Source: Drosophila pseudoobscura (Eukaryota; Arthropoda; Insecta; Diptera; Drosophilidae). Taken from it: a stretch of 64,000 nt of DNA. Below are positions 31,675 to 46,500 of the stretch, piece by piece. The notes beneath the pieces are model-generated. The model made no database searches, was not told the origin of the DNA, and was given only the letters and a program-made list of their open reading frames with translations. The DNA lies in NCBI RefSeq assembly GCF_009870125.1, contig NC_046683.1, positions 14,145,001-14,209,000 on the forward strand, given 5' to 3'. The position numbers and the translations under genes are program-made. The number at the start of each line of letters is the position of its first letter. Within the stretch, counting starts at the first letter, position 1.

Positions 31675-34600
31675 AGCAGCAGCAACAGCCCCACCACGAG
31701 TGGTGCAGTATGCAAATGACCCCGCAATGCCCACCCACCTGGCCAAATGCATAAATTTGAATATGAAACTGTCATTTCAGCTCTTTTCAACTGCAGACCA
31801 CACTAACGAAATGCAACTAAATGCGCATTTCAAGTTTGATCGTTGTTGCTGCTGCTGCGGCTGCTGCTCAAACCAGAGAGCATTCCAGCGAAAGTTCTAT
31901 ATGTATCTTAGCCTGGCCGAAAAAAAAAAAAAAAACAAAAAAAAAAAACCACAACCTTCATGCTTTCCATTCAACAGCAGGCGGTGCCGTGCACTTTTAC
32001 AACTATTTAATTTTACAAATTTGTTTATTTGTATATTTATTGCTTCGTTTTTTTACCCAGCCAGCCTTCCCCCCACCCCTTTCCTTTCCAATGTTGTTGT
32101 TTTTGTTGTTTTTTTAGCTGCTGCTGGCGACGTGCCTGGCTTGGGAAATGAGCAGCCGCCGTTGACGCTGCATTTCCATTCGGAATAACAATAACAGAGG
32201 GGCACAAACCGGGAAGGGAGTAGGGCACGGGGGAGGAGGAGAAGGTGATAAAAAAAACCAAAAAACAAAAAAAAATAAAGAGTTCACCTCAACTGTTTAT
32301 CATTCATTCGGATATTATAATTTGTGGGGCTGCTCTTTGTTCTAGACTCTGGACTTATAAAAGCAGTGCGTCAGAGCAAAGTCCAATGCGGTGCTGTTCT
32401 GTTCCGATAAAATACGGTCTACAAAAACATTCAATTTAATTCCCTATTGCTGCCCAATGAAATTCTGATCTCCTGTTTGAGTATTTGTCTCACTTGGGGT
32501 CTTCCCTTGGGCACACTTTTTGCCATTGTGGCAGCACTTTTATGGAAATTTGGGCACACTTTGGTGTCCTGTCGGCTCGACAGCTTTTCTGTTCGACCAC
32601 ATTGTTAATTCACCGTTATCGTCGCTCGTTTGTTGTGTGTCGAAAATTGTTTTCTCCACTTTTGTCGAGTGATTTTGTACGAGTACGAGTCCCATTCCCG
32701 TTGGCTTTGGTTACGCGAGCATCGTTCCGTTATGGCTGCAACTGCAACAGACACGCCTTGTTTTTTGTTTGGCCTTTTTTTTTTTGGCGCATAAACCGTT
32801 GAATTGTTGAATTGTTGAATTGCTGTCGTTTTGGTTCGGTTGTTGTTTTTCAGTTGTTTTGGAGTGCCTTTGGTGTGGTACGTGCTTTGGCAAAAGTGAG
32901 AATTTTTTGGCTTTTACGAGTATGGGCTATCAAGCCACGCCTTATTTGCACTGCACGGGTTGCACACGCACACGGATTGCGCCATCAACACAAAAACCAC
33001 AAACAAAAAAATAGCAAGGTGGCTGGCACAGTGGCTTTCAAACTGCAGCTGAACAGAATGAAATCCTTGATCCGTGATTAAAGATCCAATCCAAAAGCGA
33101 TTCCCAATTTACGGAGGCACACTGCCACCCCAAAAATACGATATGTATGAATCTTTATCTTATCGCGACTTAATTTGGTTCGAATTTTACTTCTTGGTAA
33201 CGCACTTGGCCCGAAACGATGTTGGAAATGGGGGGAAAAGAATATATTTCTGCGGCCGATCGCCGAACAGCTAAAAACTCGACTGCGAAATCATAACAAA
33301 CGACCGCCACACACGGCACGGCGCGGCATGGCAGCAGAGCGACAGGCGGGCGACAGCACCGACGGCAGCAGAGCCCAGCCCCGACGGAAGCGACAAGGCG
33401 ACAGACAGAGCTTCAACTTTAAGCACTGGCCAAACGAGGCCTCACACCAAGAAGCACTCATACTCGAACATACATTTATCACACTTCATTCCTTTATGGA
33501 ATACATTCACTTGAAGTCGGACTTATTCTTCCCCCATTGAGGTTCGGGTAAAAGGCTTTCGTTTAATTCCGTTCATACATCGATAGCCTTGGGTATTGAA
33601 TCACAAAGATTCATGCATATTCAAATGGTATTGATTTTCGGTGCAGAGCAGCCGCTGCTTCGTTTAGCCAGTACTTAGCCAGGGCAAGAGAGAGCAGCAG
33701 CAGAGGAGAGAGCGGAGCAGAGCAGAGCAGAGCAGAACAGAGCAGAGCAGAGCATAGCAGGTGTGTGAAAGAGTGAGAGAGGGAAAGAGCGAGAGTGGAA
33801 CAGCTATCAATCGGCGTGTGAGAGCGTGTGTGAGGAGGGAGTTGGGGTAACGGTAGGAGCGGTAGGAACGGTGAGGGGCGACAGTGTAAGCCGGCTTAAA
33901 ACGCACTCTGCTTTTGGCTGCATCTGTATCTGTGTATCTCTGTGTCCGTGTTGGGGAATGTATCCGTGTGTGGGTGGGTCGGTGTCTTGCTCACATTTCG
34001 CTCTCCACAAACGCGCAAAAAATGAAATGTTTGTCTAATTTTCGAACTTTTGAGCACGCAACCGCGAGGGTGGGTAGAGGAAAAGTCGGGGCGTGCCGCA
34101 GCGCAGCGGCGCGGGGGCTGAGGGAGGAAGAACAGTCAGTAGCAACAAAAGCCGCCTCTCAACAAAGGCAAGCAAATAAAATCAAAAGCAAACAGGTGAA
34201 AAATGACAAACAAAATCGTTTCGTAGGTGCGCTCTGCCTCTGGTGTATGTACACTGGTATGGGTGTATGCTCCGATACGAAGGCGATAGCGATAACGGAC
34301 AGCGATAAGGATGCTTGCCATGGCACATTCCACAAATATCCATTGATAATTACCACGACTGAAAGGGCAAACAGAAGGGAGAAGGGCTTATCATAATTAA
34401 TATCAATTGCATCCAGCATTCACTTGCAACCGAATAGAACGCGATCTATCGATAATCATCGATTCTGTTCATCGCATCTTCAGACTAATCGCAATGAAGT
34501 CCATACAAAGCCAATGTGTGACATCCATCCATCCAAAATCCTTTTACTCGCCCATCTCTCTCAACTTTCTGTGAAATTGTTTTACCCTGTGTTCCCTTTC

Positions 34601-37600
34601 GGTTTTCAATTAATTACATGCATTTATCTTTGGCACTGCCACGCCTACACACACGCAGAATAAGGGCCAAAAATAAGAGGGTGTCATTTTTCAGAGAGAT
34701 GTCCGCAGGCGGAATGAGACAATTCGATTAAAAAGTTGCATAATTAATCATTGCATTCAACAACTTTTTGCCCCATCCCGCCCCGCCCCGCCCCGCCACG
34801 CATAACACCCCCCTGTTGCAGCACCCACCGCTGTGTTGCGCCGCCCACCGCCACATGCCTTGCAGGCAGCCAAATGAATGCAAAATGTTTTACTTTTTAA
34901 CAGCATTATAATTTCCCTTTCTTCCGCTTTGGACAGCAGAACCCCCCCACCCCCCACACACACATTACCCTCCTATATACCCCTCTGAATACACATACAT
35001 TCCCCCCTTCCAGCCCGCTCCACCCACTGCTTTTCCCAAAGGAAAAAGTTGTTGGGCAACTTTTTTTCACGCCGCCCCCTGCTCCCCTGCCCCATGCCTT
35101 TAAGCCGTAATTCCGTATAAACAGTTACGCGCTTCTACCATCCCCCCTTTCCACTGCCCGCTCTGGCATTACAATCCAGCATGCCACGGCCCGCCGTTTG
35201 TTGGTATATTCTTGTGGCGCGGTAAAAGTTTATTTTTTTTTTTATTAGTTTTACTAGTTAAATGCAATGGGGGCCCAGGTGCAGGGGTCGCGGCAAATCA
35301 GAATTCCCGATGCCAGCCAAATCCCGCCACACCCTGCTCTCTGTTAAAGTACAGCTTAAAGTTTGAGAGCCACTGCACGTGGCTGTCGTGGTCAATGTCC
35401 ATAAAACTGGGCAACAAAGAACAAACAAAAGAAGAGAAGAACAGCAAACGAACCGGAAGTGTTGCCCCAAACACACACAGAAAGCAGAAACAACAAAAAA
35501 AAACAGTTTGTTCTTTGGTCAGTCGAAAGGGTAGGGGGTGCCTGGGGGACAGTGAACAGTGGACGGTGGAGAGAGTAGTTGGCGTATGGGAAGGTAATGG
35601 CTACATGTTATGCATTTCAACAAGGCAGCAAACGGGGCCCACAAAACCACAAATGGTAAAAATGGAAAGACTGACCTGCCTGCCCAACAGTTTGAGAGTG
35701 ACATTGTGGAGGTACAGTAGATCACAGCACAGATGATCCCCACACAGGATTCTAGGATACTTCTAGGATGCTTAGACCGATAACAACCTCTTTCGGGATA
35801 CTTCGTTTAAGACATTCTTTTCAAGGGTCGAACCATCAAACTATTTCCACTTAAAAGCCACCAAAGCAGTGGAAAAGGTGATTTCAATATACTCGTGGAA
35901 TATGGAACACATGCTCATGTTTCAGAACCCTTTTATGGAAATAACCCTATGACTTTGGCTGCTGCCCCGTGGGTGTTAAAGGTATCGACAGTTTTACATT
36001 CACTGGTAGAGTGTCTTGACAGTTGACAATTTCCATAGCCTACCCCCAGGCGCTGCTAAAAATTCTTCAACAGTGGGACGGACAGCTAATGGGATATTCA
36101 GAGCTCCACTCACCTGGTACTTCTTGATGCTGTCCAGCTGCTCCAGCGTGGGCTCCACAATCTGGGCGATCTGCTGCTGCTGCTGCTGGTGGTGCAGATG
36201 CTGCTGCTGCTGTTGGTGGTGCAACTGCTGCAGGTGGTGTTGTTGACTGTGGCTGCCACTGCTGCCGTTGCCGTTGCCCGCTGCCCGACGATCCGGCAGT
36301 TGGGGGGCGGGCGAACAGTTGACCAGCCGGCCATCCTTCTCCACCCGTAGATGATCTCGGGGCGGTGGCACGGGCTTGACATTGCCATTGAGCTGTGGGA
36401 AAACGCGATTTTTCACATCAGTTTTTCCTGAACATATCTATGCATGTCTGTATGTTTCAGTTTGTGTGTATGTGTGTGTGTGTAGTTGTATGTTTCTGTG
36501 TGTGACTGATGATTTTTAAAATTAATTTTTTAATGGATTTTGTGTGTTCTGTGTTAGGTGCAAGCCCCGCCCCCGTTCCTCCGCAAGATGAATGACAGAC
36601 AGGAGACACGGGAGACATGGGAAACGAAAAACCCATTGCAGAGCTCCCCGGGTTATATTGCGATTCTTTTTCAAGGAGTTACCCTCTGGGAGCCCTTGGA
36701 TAGGTGGCTGCACCTGATGCTTGGGGACATCCTTGGACCATAAGGGGTACGTCCTTGCTGCAATTGCCCCAAAATGTATTCATCGAAAACCGACGCCAGC
36801 CAGACGCCGCACCAGCGAAATGTGCAAAGGAGAATGGCCGAGAATGCAAAAACAATAAATGTCCTGCTAATGGAGCCGAGGTACGAGTGGCATTTAAATT
36901 GAGAAATAAATTATGAAAGCCTTAAAGACGGCAGACAGTAGACGACAGGCGGCAGACGGCCTTGAATAATTCCCAGCATAATCCTTTCGCAAATCAAGTG
37001 AGTGGGTGCCATGGGAACCATCGCTGGTCCCTTGCCGGATATCTAAGATCCTTGTGTTCTGTTCTTTTCCGACCGAACATTCCATGGATGGGATGGGTGT
37101 CCCTTGCCCATCCTCGAACCACTCGGGGGCATATCGTATAGCTGCCATGGGAACCATTGCTGGGCAGAAGCCTCGAAAGGGAGAGACAATCTAAACTTCT
37201 TCCCACATTGGTCATAAAGTTTTGAGGGTGTCATTTGCTTGGCTCAAAGAGCTTTAAAGCATGGAGGAAGAGACTCGGGTCGGGGAGTTGATGGAATACA
37301 CTTGGAAAATAAATGCAATTACTCTCTTGATTCCTTTCATTCAGTGCATTGTCTGTCCGTCTGTCCGTGTGTCCGTCTGTCCGTGTGTCTGTCTGTCAGC
37401 TGTGCTGCCAAAGCCATGAATAAAAGAAAAGATTTGTAAAGGGGGGAAGAACTGTAAGAGCAACAGCAACAGCAACAGACTAGAGATAGAAATACTGTTA
37501 AAGCAAGAGTGAAAGGAAAAGCGTTTTTCCTTTTTTTTCTCTCTCTCTCATTCTCTCCATCTCTCTCTGTGCGTCTGTCTCTGTTCCGCTTTTGTTCTGC

Positions 37601-40474
37601 AGCCATTGGAAAATTAATCGAGAGCAATTTCATATAAATGGCATTTATTTTTCATCGCCTGAAAGAGCTCAGAGAGTGCTCAGGGGAGAGCGAGAGAGCC
37701 AAAGAACGAGAGAGCTGCAAATGATTAAAAATAAGCAGAGGGACAGAGCACAGCGGCCCAGCGGCCCGGCGGGAGGGAGCCGAGCCCCAGCCGCCCGCTG
37801 CTGGGCGTAAGAGGGTGGCTGTACAGGGGGGTGGTCCTGGTCCTCTTCTGGTTATGTTTAGATTAGGCCGCTGCTAACGAGGCCAGTGCTGCGGCTCTAA
37901 TGCCACGAATTAGGCCAACCGATTTCGAAGGGGTTGGGTACGGTGTGTGCCACACAGCACATGCCACATGCCGCCTCGGGGTCAACTGTGGGACAATGTC
38001 CGACCTGCTTAATGCGTGGTGGTTGATGCGATGGTGGGGCAACGCTAATTAGTCAAAAAACAGGGTATTATCTATCTACTCTTGAAAAATACTTGCTTCG
38101 ATATATAATCGATATATTTCGATTAACAATCGATTTGAAATGATGGCACACATGGTATACACCAATACTTTTTCGGTTCTGACAGGGTTCCTGGGTCACA
38201 GAGGATATGGCGCACAGATCCGGGACACAGATGGGATCGTGGCTAAATTAACGTCATTAACAGCGACACACAATATTCTACACACTTACATTAACATATA
38301 CATAGGTATCAAAGAGAAACTACGACAGAGAGAAACTTGGAGAGAAAATGAGACACAGGGAAACAGAGGACACAGATACAGATACAGATACAGAGAGAAA
38401 GATAGAGAGAGATACAGATAGAGAGGAAGTTAGAGCGGGGTGACAAGCTCTAGGCAGAAAGATTCAATTCAAAGTACAAATACAATGTGGTATACCTCAT
38501 CAGACACCCGCTTCGCATCGCCGCCTATGCCACTGACACTCCCACCGCCACCGCCAGCAGCAGTTGCAGTTGCAGTGGCAGCGACAGCGGCAGTGGCAGG
38601 CCCCACAGCGGCAACAGGGGCAGGAGGCAGCGAGGAGAGCGTGGTCTGGGCCGTGGAGGCACTGCCATTGGAGAGCAGCGATCCGCGCGAGGAGAGATGT
38701 GCCGGCGGCGGATATCGCGGCGGCGTCTTCACGATCTCAATGAAGCTGTCAGGCACATCGACGGGCAGCTCCCGGTGCTTGGTCATCGGTGGCAGGGGCG
38801 GCAGCAGTGCCACCACTGGCTCATAGCCGGGTGGGGCAAGGCTTAGGTCATCGGGCACGGTCGAGCTGCTCCCGTTGCTGTCCCCGCTGCTGCTGTTGCT
38901 ATTGCTAATGCTGGTGGGGGCCGTCAGCGAGGAGGAGGCGGCACTTGCAATGTGACTGGTGCTGCTGTTGCTGGTGTGCATGGAGCTGTTGCTGCTGTTC
39001 AGCGAATTGCTGTTGCTTGTGTTGCTTGTGTGGCACGTGTTGCTGCTGGCCAAGGTCTGATCGTCCACAGGCGTTTGCCCCTTGCTGGGCGTGGCAGTGG
39101 TTCCACTGCCACATCCGCTGCTATTGCTGTTGCCGTTACTCGTCGCTTGCTGTTGCTGCTGCTGTTGCTGCGGCTGCTGCTGGTGCAAGTGGCGGTAGGC
39201 AATGCTGCCGAAGGAGTCCAGGGTATGCTTGCTCAGGACCTCGTCGAAGGTGCCTGTCGACGTGGGCGAGCCAGAGTCCTGGCTGCGATAGAGGCCGCCA
39301 TCCACCACGCAGAGGAAGTCATCTGTCATGTTGCTGCTGCCGTTACCGCTACCGCTACCGCTGTTGTTGTTGCTGCTGTTGCTCGTTGTCTTTTGTTGCA
39401 TTTTATTGTTGCATGGCGTCTGCTGTTCTGCCACTTGTGTGGTTGTGTTTGTGGCTGTTGTTGTTGTTGTTGCTGCAACTGCCCCCGCTGTCTGTTGTTG
39501 TGGTTGTGGTGGTTGTTGTTCCGATTGTAGGCAATTTTCATAGTTTTCGATTTGTTCCAATTTATTTTGTTGTTTTTGATTGTACAGATTTTGTGTGGCA
39601 ACATCATCATCGATGGTTGCAACAATTGTTGATGTGTGTTGATGATGGTGTTTATGTTGTTGTTGTGGTTGTGGTTGTTGTTGTTGTTGTTGTTCATGTC
39701 GATGTGAAGAATGATATGCAACAATTAACAGTTTGTTAGCATGATCATCATTATGGAATGTCGATATGGTGGTGGTGGTGGTGTTCTTGGTGGTGGTGGT
39801 GTTGGTGTTTTTCTTGGTGGTTTTGTGTTTCTGTGTGTGTATGCATGAGTGTTTTGTGTGGGTATGTGTGGTTTTAGTGGTGCATGTTGTTGGATGGTGG
39901 TGCAGGTTTGTTGTTGATGTTGTTGTTGTTTTGAAAAGAGAATGCATGACATGTGAATGTGAGTGAGTGTGGAATGAAGCGAGGAGTGGTTGTTGTTATT
40001 TAGATTGTTGTTATTTTGGTTTAGTGACGAACATCTTCTTTTGGGCTGTATTGGGGGGCCGGGGAGGTTCTACTACTGGGTCCGGGGGGGGCGGGTGGTT
40101 CTACCTTACATTATGTTGGTTATTCTCAACAATACGAGTGGCTTAGTGGTTATTTAGTGGTGCTGTTGTTAGTGTTGGTTGGTGGGTGGGTTTTTTGGTT
40201 GGCCTTCGGTGGATGGTGGTTTCTGTTGCTTACCTGCGGTGGACGGGGTGGCGGATATCTGGGTGGCGTCTTGTTGCGCGCTATGAACGTGTCCGGACAA
40301 TCGACGGCCATCTCACGATGTGGTCCTACATTATCAAAGAGATCCACAAATAAAGATAGCGAAAATAAACATAAGTATTCGTATATATACTAACCGTTAT
40401 CTTGATTCACGGACAGCATGGTCAGCATTTCCTGGTCAATCTCTCTTATGTCGCTCGAATGCGTGCGATAGTGC

Positions 40475-40512
<38 letters not shown>

Positions 40513-43500
40513 GTGTGGATGCTGTTGGTGCTGCTGTTGTTGTTGCAAATGATGATGCTGTCCACTTATATAATCATCCGGGAGACATGGCTTCAGATCA
40601 TCACCGTCCAGGACAACTATGCTTGAGCCGGAGCGCCGGCGGTTCCTATTCGAGGGAATTGATGGAAATGAGCAAAGGGAATTGCATTAGTGAAGAAAAA
40701 TGCGAGGGAAAATCAAATCAAACAGGAACGAGGGCTCGTGGCCCACCACCTTCTCCCCCCTCCCCTGGGGGGATACAGTCACGGCAAAAGCTACGATTTG
40801 TGCTTCTCGATTTCCCATAGGGGATCCCTATCTCTGCTTTCCGCAGCATTCGACAGACTCTCAAACACAGACGCAGGTTCTTAGCACATACTCCACAGTT
40901 TGAGCTGCACTGTGTGGCTGTTGAAAAAAGATAAAAGACCGACAATGGGATGCGGAGTGGGGGCTGCAAGAGGTGGTCCTTGGTATTTCAAAAAGTTTTC
41001 AATTATGAGAAGGGGTTGGACCCCTTCCAGCTTTTGTCAAAGTTTTGAGGTTTTTTTTACCCTCACCCTTCCTTACCCTTACCCTTAGCATTCGCCCTCT
41101 GACCGCTTTTCATTTTCGTGAAAAGGCAATTTGCGCCTTAATTTGTTCGACTTTTGGATTATGGAGTTTTTCTAAAGCGAAGAAGAAAGCCTGGGGGCTA
41201 ATTGCAAAAGTGGATTTGATGGTGGGTCCTGGGCCTGAGCTTGTCCCTTGAACCATTAGTAATGTGCTGCAACACGTTGCACGACAAAAGTTATTCCTGC
41301 AACTGGGTCTGTTATATCCTGACAAGTGCAGGACACACACACAAACCACCCACCCACAAAGTACTGATTCCGCCCACGCACTGGCTCTTGATGAACGTCA
41401 TTCACTGGAGAGAGACGTCTCCATTTTCATCTTCATCACCGCCTCCGACATCCTCTGTCCAGTAAAGAAATGTCCTGTTCCGGTTCCTGTTCCTGTTCCC
41501 ACCCCCTAGTGTTCCATTTTCTTAATTCTATTTATAGAATGCCATCCCTTCTATTGCCATTCAATCGATGAGGGAATGCATTAAAAACCGATTTCTGGCG
41601 GAATGAAGGCAGAACTATATATATGGCCAAGACAAGGCTTGGGGCATGGGGCATGGGGCATCCAGCGAGACAACGGGCGAGACAATTCAATTTGCGTAAC
41701 ACCAGCAGCCAACGGCAAGGCGTTAGAGAAGCGGGGAGGGCGAAAGCGAGGGGGGAATATGAGCGTGAGAGGGGACAGTGGAGGAACCATAAACGAATTA
41801 AAATGCCTTTGGCTCTGACATCAAGAACAGACCTTGCTGCACCTACCCCGAGGTCTTGCAACAACAGCAACTTGCAACAACAACGACAAAAACGAGAGAA
41901 CACAGCAAGAAGGACAGGAAAAGGAAAGCAGAAAGAAGCTTAACAAGACGTAGAGGAAAAAGATGAAACAAATCGGTAAAACGATATTTTTCGATAATTG
42001 AAGAATAATGAAATCGATAAAGTCTATTAAATCGATAAAAAAGCACCCAACGGTTTCCACTGGTTCTTGAAAACAAATAAAATCTTTTCAGAATGTTTAG
42101 CCTGGGACTCTGTGGAGCATGCAGGACAGTCGTCCTGGAATTGTCCTTCAAAACGTTTATGACAAAGAAAGGTGGTTGCTGCTGTGATGCCGATCGCCAT
42201 GTCGATAGCGAAAATAATCGATCGTGGTGGGAAACAAATGGAAAAATGTACAATGCATTCCTGTTTCTTCCTGAATTGCCATTTGTAGGGTATTTGGTGT
42301 TAAAAGGTGAGTTTTAGCATTCATTTAGCAATCGAATGAACCCGTTAGTGGATCATTGGAATTAATGAATAAAGGAGACGGCGGTACTCATTGCTGTGCT
42401 GGTGCTCATTGCTGTGGACATTTCAATTATGTAGCTTCGAAGCCGGCAGCTGGCTGACAATCACCTCGGCAAACGCAAATCTCGCAGCCAGGCAGCCAGG
42501 CAGCCGGGCAGGCAGCAGCAGAAGGCAATTATCATGATTGATGTCCGGCTAATGGACAAATACATGGTTGGCTGTACGGGGTATCTGTGCCATGGCAGGC
42601 AATCTCCTCTCGTCCTCTCGTCCTCTCTCTCTCTCTCTCTCTCGGACAGCAAGACGACCCACTAATCCCGCTGGCCCACTATCCGCTAGCCCGGGGATCA
42701 TCAATAACCCATTGGGATGGGCAGGCCGGAGAGCAGACAGCAGAGAGCACGGTATGGCACGGCACGGCACGGCACGGCACACGGAAAAAGCACAACAATT
42801 GCCACAGCTGTCAGTCGTCAAGTGGGCAATGGCCAGACCCTACCCTACACGACACGACCCGAAACGCTTCCACATCGATGATGGCTCTGGCATTAGGCAG
42901 CCACACAACACCCGCGGAAGGATCCGGGAAAGAGTATGTACATACAATATGTATGCATGATGACGAGACCATTCCATTGCTACACTGAAGCAAACAAAGA
43001 AGTCACTTTCCGGATCTCCAGCTTCAAGAAAATGCAACACTTCACTCAAAAAGGAACGAAGGAACGAAGGAACTGCTGTACAAATTTCCCATAAGCAAGC
43101 GGCCGGAAAGATATCGATAGGTGGCATATAAATCAAAAGTGTCATCACTAGCGTAACCAGTTCCATCTGGAAAGGTGGCCCTCTACCATCATGGGTGTCT
43201 TTCATTGTGCTTTCAGTGGGTTTTTTTTCGCGCAGTGTATGACAGAGAGGAAAGGCGGCGGAGGCAGAGGCAGAGGCAGCAGCAGAGGTACGGAAAGATA
43301 TAAATAAGAGATAAATGCAGGACACACGGATACACGGGGAAGCCATTATATGTATTTTGCATTTCCATCGCTGTATCTGTATCTGTATCTCTGTGTGTCT
43401 CTGTCTCTCTCTATCTTTTGTGTATCTGTATCTGTATCTGTGCATCTGTGTATCTGTGTGATTGCATATGTCTCTTGTCATATCAGCAAATGACCAGAAC

Positions 43501-46500
43501 AGCGACACACATTCTGCATTGTGGCCGCTGCCCCGATGTGGCACGACAGCAACATGCGACAAGTTAATTGTTTCTGGCCATCGAGCGGAGAGCGAAAGAG
43601 AAGAGAAGTGGAGGCATGAGCCGTGGCAGGGACTGGGGTAGCGACTGATAAGCCATCCCGCTTTCACCCACAGTCCCCTTGTCGGATGATCAGCATTTTT
43701 GTTGTTGTGGCAGAGTTCATGCTTGAGAGCTTGCGACTGCAACAAGTGGCTGCCACACTTGCACCTGATAGCAGTCCGCTGTCGAGGGTGTGGACCGGAA
43801 GAGGCTTATTTTCTGTACTGTTTCTGTTCTCTGGCCCTGCCACAGGCGGAAGTTGTTCTCATTGTGGCAACGAGTATTGGTGGTGGCATGAGCATGAGTC
43901 ACTCCCGCCCTGGGATCTGGGATCTGGGACCCCACTCTGCCACACGGCCACTCCACACTTGCCGATGAAGCATCAGCAGCGGCAGCAGCAGCAGGTAGAC
44001 CAGAATTTGTGGGTGTGACGGACAGAGGAGAACCAAACTCGATTCCAAACTAATTGTGGACTGGTACTGCGGTTGCCCTGCCACACTGATTACCGATGGG
44101 AATCCACCAGTAATGCATGTTCAAAATGGAAGTATAATTGGAACTGGAAAATCCGATTCATTCCTGCCCTTTGGGAGCAGCAGCAGGTAAGCCATAGAAC
44201 CCCAGGTCCACAGCAGAAATCGAGTTCAAAGCTGATCATGCATTGTGGTAGGGATAAGCCATCCATGAAACCCAAAAACGAGAGAAAAGCGACGGAAAAT
44301 TTGCGAAAATCCAAAGAAAGACACGATGAGAGAGAGGGGGAGAGAGGTAAAGCCTCCTCTTCATTGGAATTCCTATGGATTACCTGTATGCATTGGATAC
44401 CTGTTATCGGCATGCCTCGGAGGCCATACCCTCCCCGCCCTTGTTCCTGGGGCTTAATTGCCATGAAAACCGAAAGGCAAGACAAAGTAATGTGCCCCTC
44501 GTGCCACACTGCCCCGCTATACCCATCCCTCCCCACCCCCACCCCTTCTGCACTCTGCGAGAGTGCATCAACATTCACCCGCCCACTTTGGGTAATTTTG
44601 CAATTTGCAATTGCATCTTCGATTGCCGCTCAATTGCACTCGCACTCGAGTCCCTTCTCAGACCTTCTCTCGTCCCTCGGTAGATTCTCTCGCTCTCTCG
44701 AGAAGGCCAGGAGAATCTGGCATCTGTGTGTGTGGCGACGGGTAAAGTTTTCCCTGGGAAACTCAAGCTCAAGCCCAAGTGAAATTCATAAGCAAACAGC
44801 GGGGGGTTGGAGGCTGACGCTGGAGCCAGCGGCGGGGAACATTTGTTGAGAATTAATTAAAACCTAAACACAAGGGGAGAACCTAACAGGGCAGCAAACG
44901 GTGGGTTCTGGTCGGCAGGATGTGCACCACCATCGTGAATGCAATCACAACAGTAACCAGGCAACCCCCCCATACACCCATCCACCCATCCACCCCTTCA
45001 TCCACCCATTCATTTGTTCATCTTACGAATTGCACCTGGAATTTTCATTACAATTTTGACTTTTGCCTCGTTATGGAGTCGTCTGAATACTGCTTAGAGA
45101 GCCGCCAACTTTCCCATAAGCGAACGGACACATTGGCAACACTTTCTTCAGCAAAGGCATCGAGAATTGTAAGGTTATGGATCCTTAATCTTGCACCATC
45201 TATAGACAAACCACTATCACAGTGCGAATACCTTTTTGGATAGATACCGAAATAAATCCAATTAGAGGGGTATCCCAAAAGTTGTAATAGCCACTGTTCA
45301 CAGGGGGCGTGGGTGTGGTCTTGGTGGTATTGGTGGTGGTCCTTGCTCATTCGTCCTTGGTCGTCCCTGGGCTTGGAATAATGTGGGGGGCGTTCCAATT
45401 AAAGTACAGTTGAATTCATTTTTCCCATTTCCCATTTTGCAATTGAAATGAAACTTAATTGATTGCCGGTTTGCCGGCTGTCGATTGTTCTATTGATTGT
45501 GTTGCAAGTATACTCGCACATAGAATGGATATCCATGTTTATATTCGGTGGTCTAGTTGAAAGTTTTGTTAACTTATATTGAACTGGATTGTTTCGTGTC
45601 GCATTATTGCTTTATATTCCCGCCCAGTTCATGATATGTTCTTTTAAGGTGTCCTTCTAACCAACGTTGTTCAGGAGGCATTCAAGGCAGTACCAGGACT
45701 GCTTCAAGTCGAAGCAAAATGCGGAAATCTGGGCAAATATTATAAGAGGTTCGGGCAGAAAAAGAAACATAACTTGAGTCCTGCGGGTGCTTGTCAGACG
45801 GAGATGCAATGAAATCGATGGAGCACAATTGGCATGACTTTTTCATCATGAATGAATGAAATGAATCGCTTAGATTCCGGGAATTTAAGCGATTTGATCG
45901 CCGTGATAAATCGAGGAGATTTCAAAATTCTTGGAAGTGGACATTTATTTGACCATGAAGCGTTGAATTCTTGCTTGAATTGAATCAAGTCTGTTTTTCA
46001 GAGAAACTTATTTATTAATAGAAATATAATTGCTTGAGTCCTTGAGTCTATCGACTGAGTATTTCCAAAGTATCACAGCAGTGCGCTGTATTCCATCCTG
46101 GATTCCCTAGAATTATCACAATCAAAGACTGTAAGGACATGGGCCGGTCGCTGATTTCTGACTGATGAAAACAGTTGCGAATTGTTAAGATACATTTCAG
46201 GAGACTTTGGTTGCCTATATCGATCCGCTTTCAGCAGAGTCAGACTAGCAATTATTGTCAAAGGAAATATGCAGTAGCTCAATCGACTATACGAGTATAT
46301 CCTTTGAAATACCAATCCAATCCAATGATGTGCACTGTTGGAAAATGTTTTTCAACACCAGCATAGTCAGTTTCCACGGAAATAGGGCTTTCCCTAGCTT
46401 AGAGCCTTACTTATTCCTGTGCACACGAGCCAATGAATGCGTAAAAAGGAGCTCCGTCGCAGGAGACGATGGTGGGGTTAACCGAATGATGTGTGATTTA

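Noticed and set aside
42840..43745. Minus-strand open frame of 301 codons
   Set aside because: Its middle is translated CTGTATCTGTAT repeat; the rest has no codon bias or recognisable domain.
44073..44849. Plus-strand open frame of 258 codons in the sdt intron
   Set aside because: It starts at TTG, not ATG, has no coding-type third-position bias, and its composition follows local simple repeats; no domain recognised.
45650..45811. Plus-strand block reading [20 protein letters not shown]
   Set aside because: Protein-like, but with no third-position bias, no ATG and no poly(A) signal; treated as chance.
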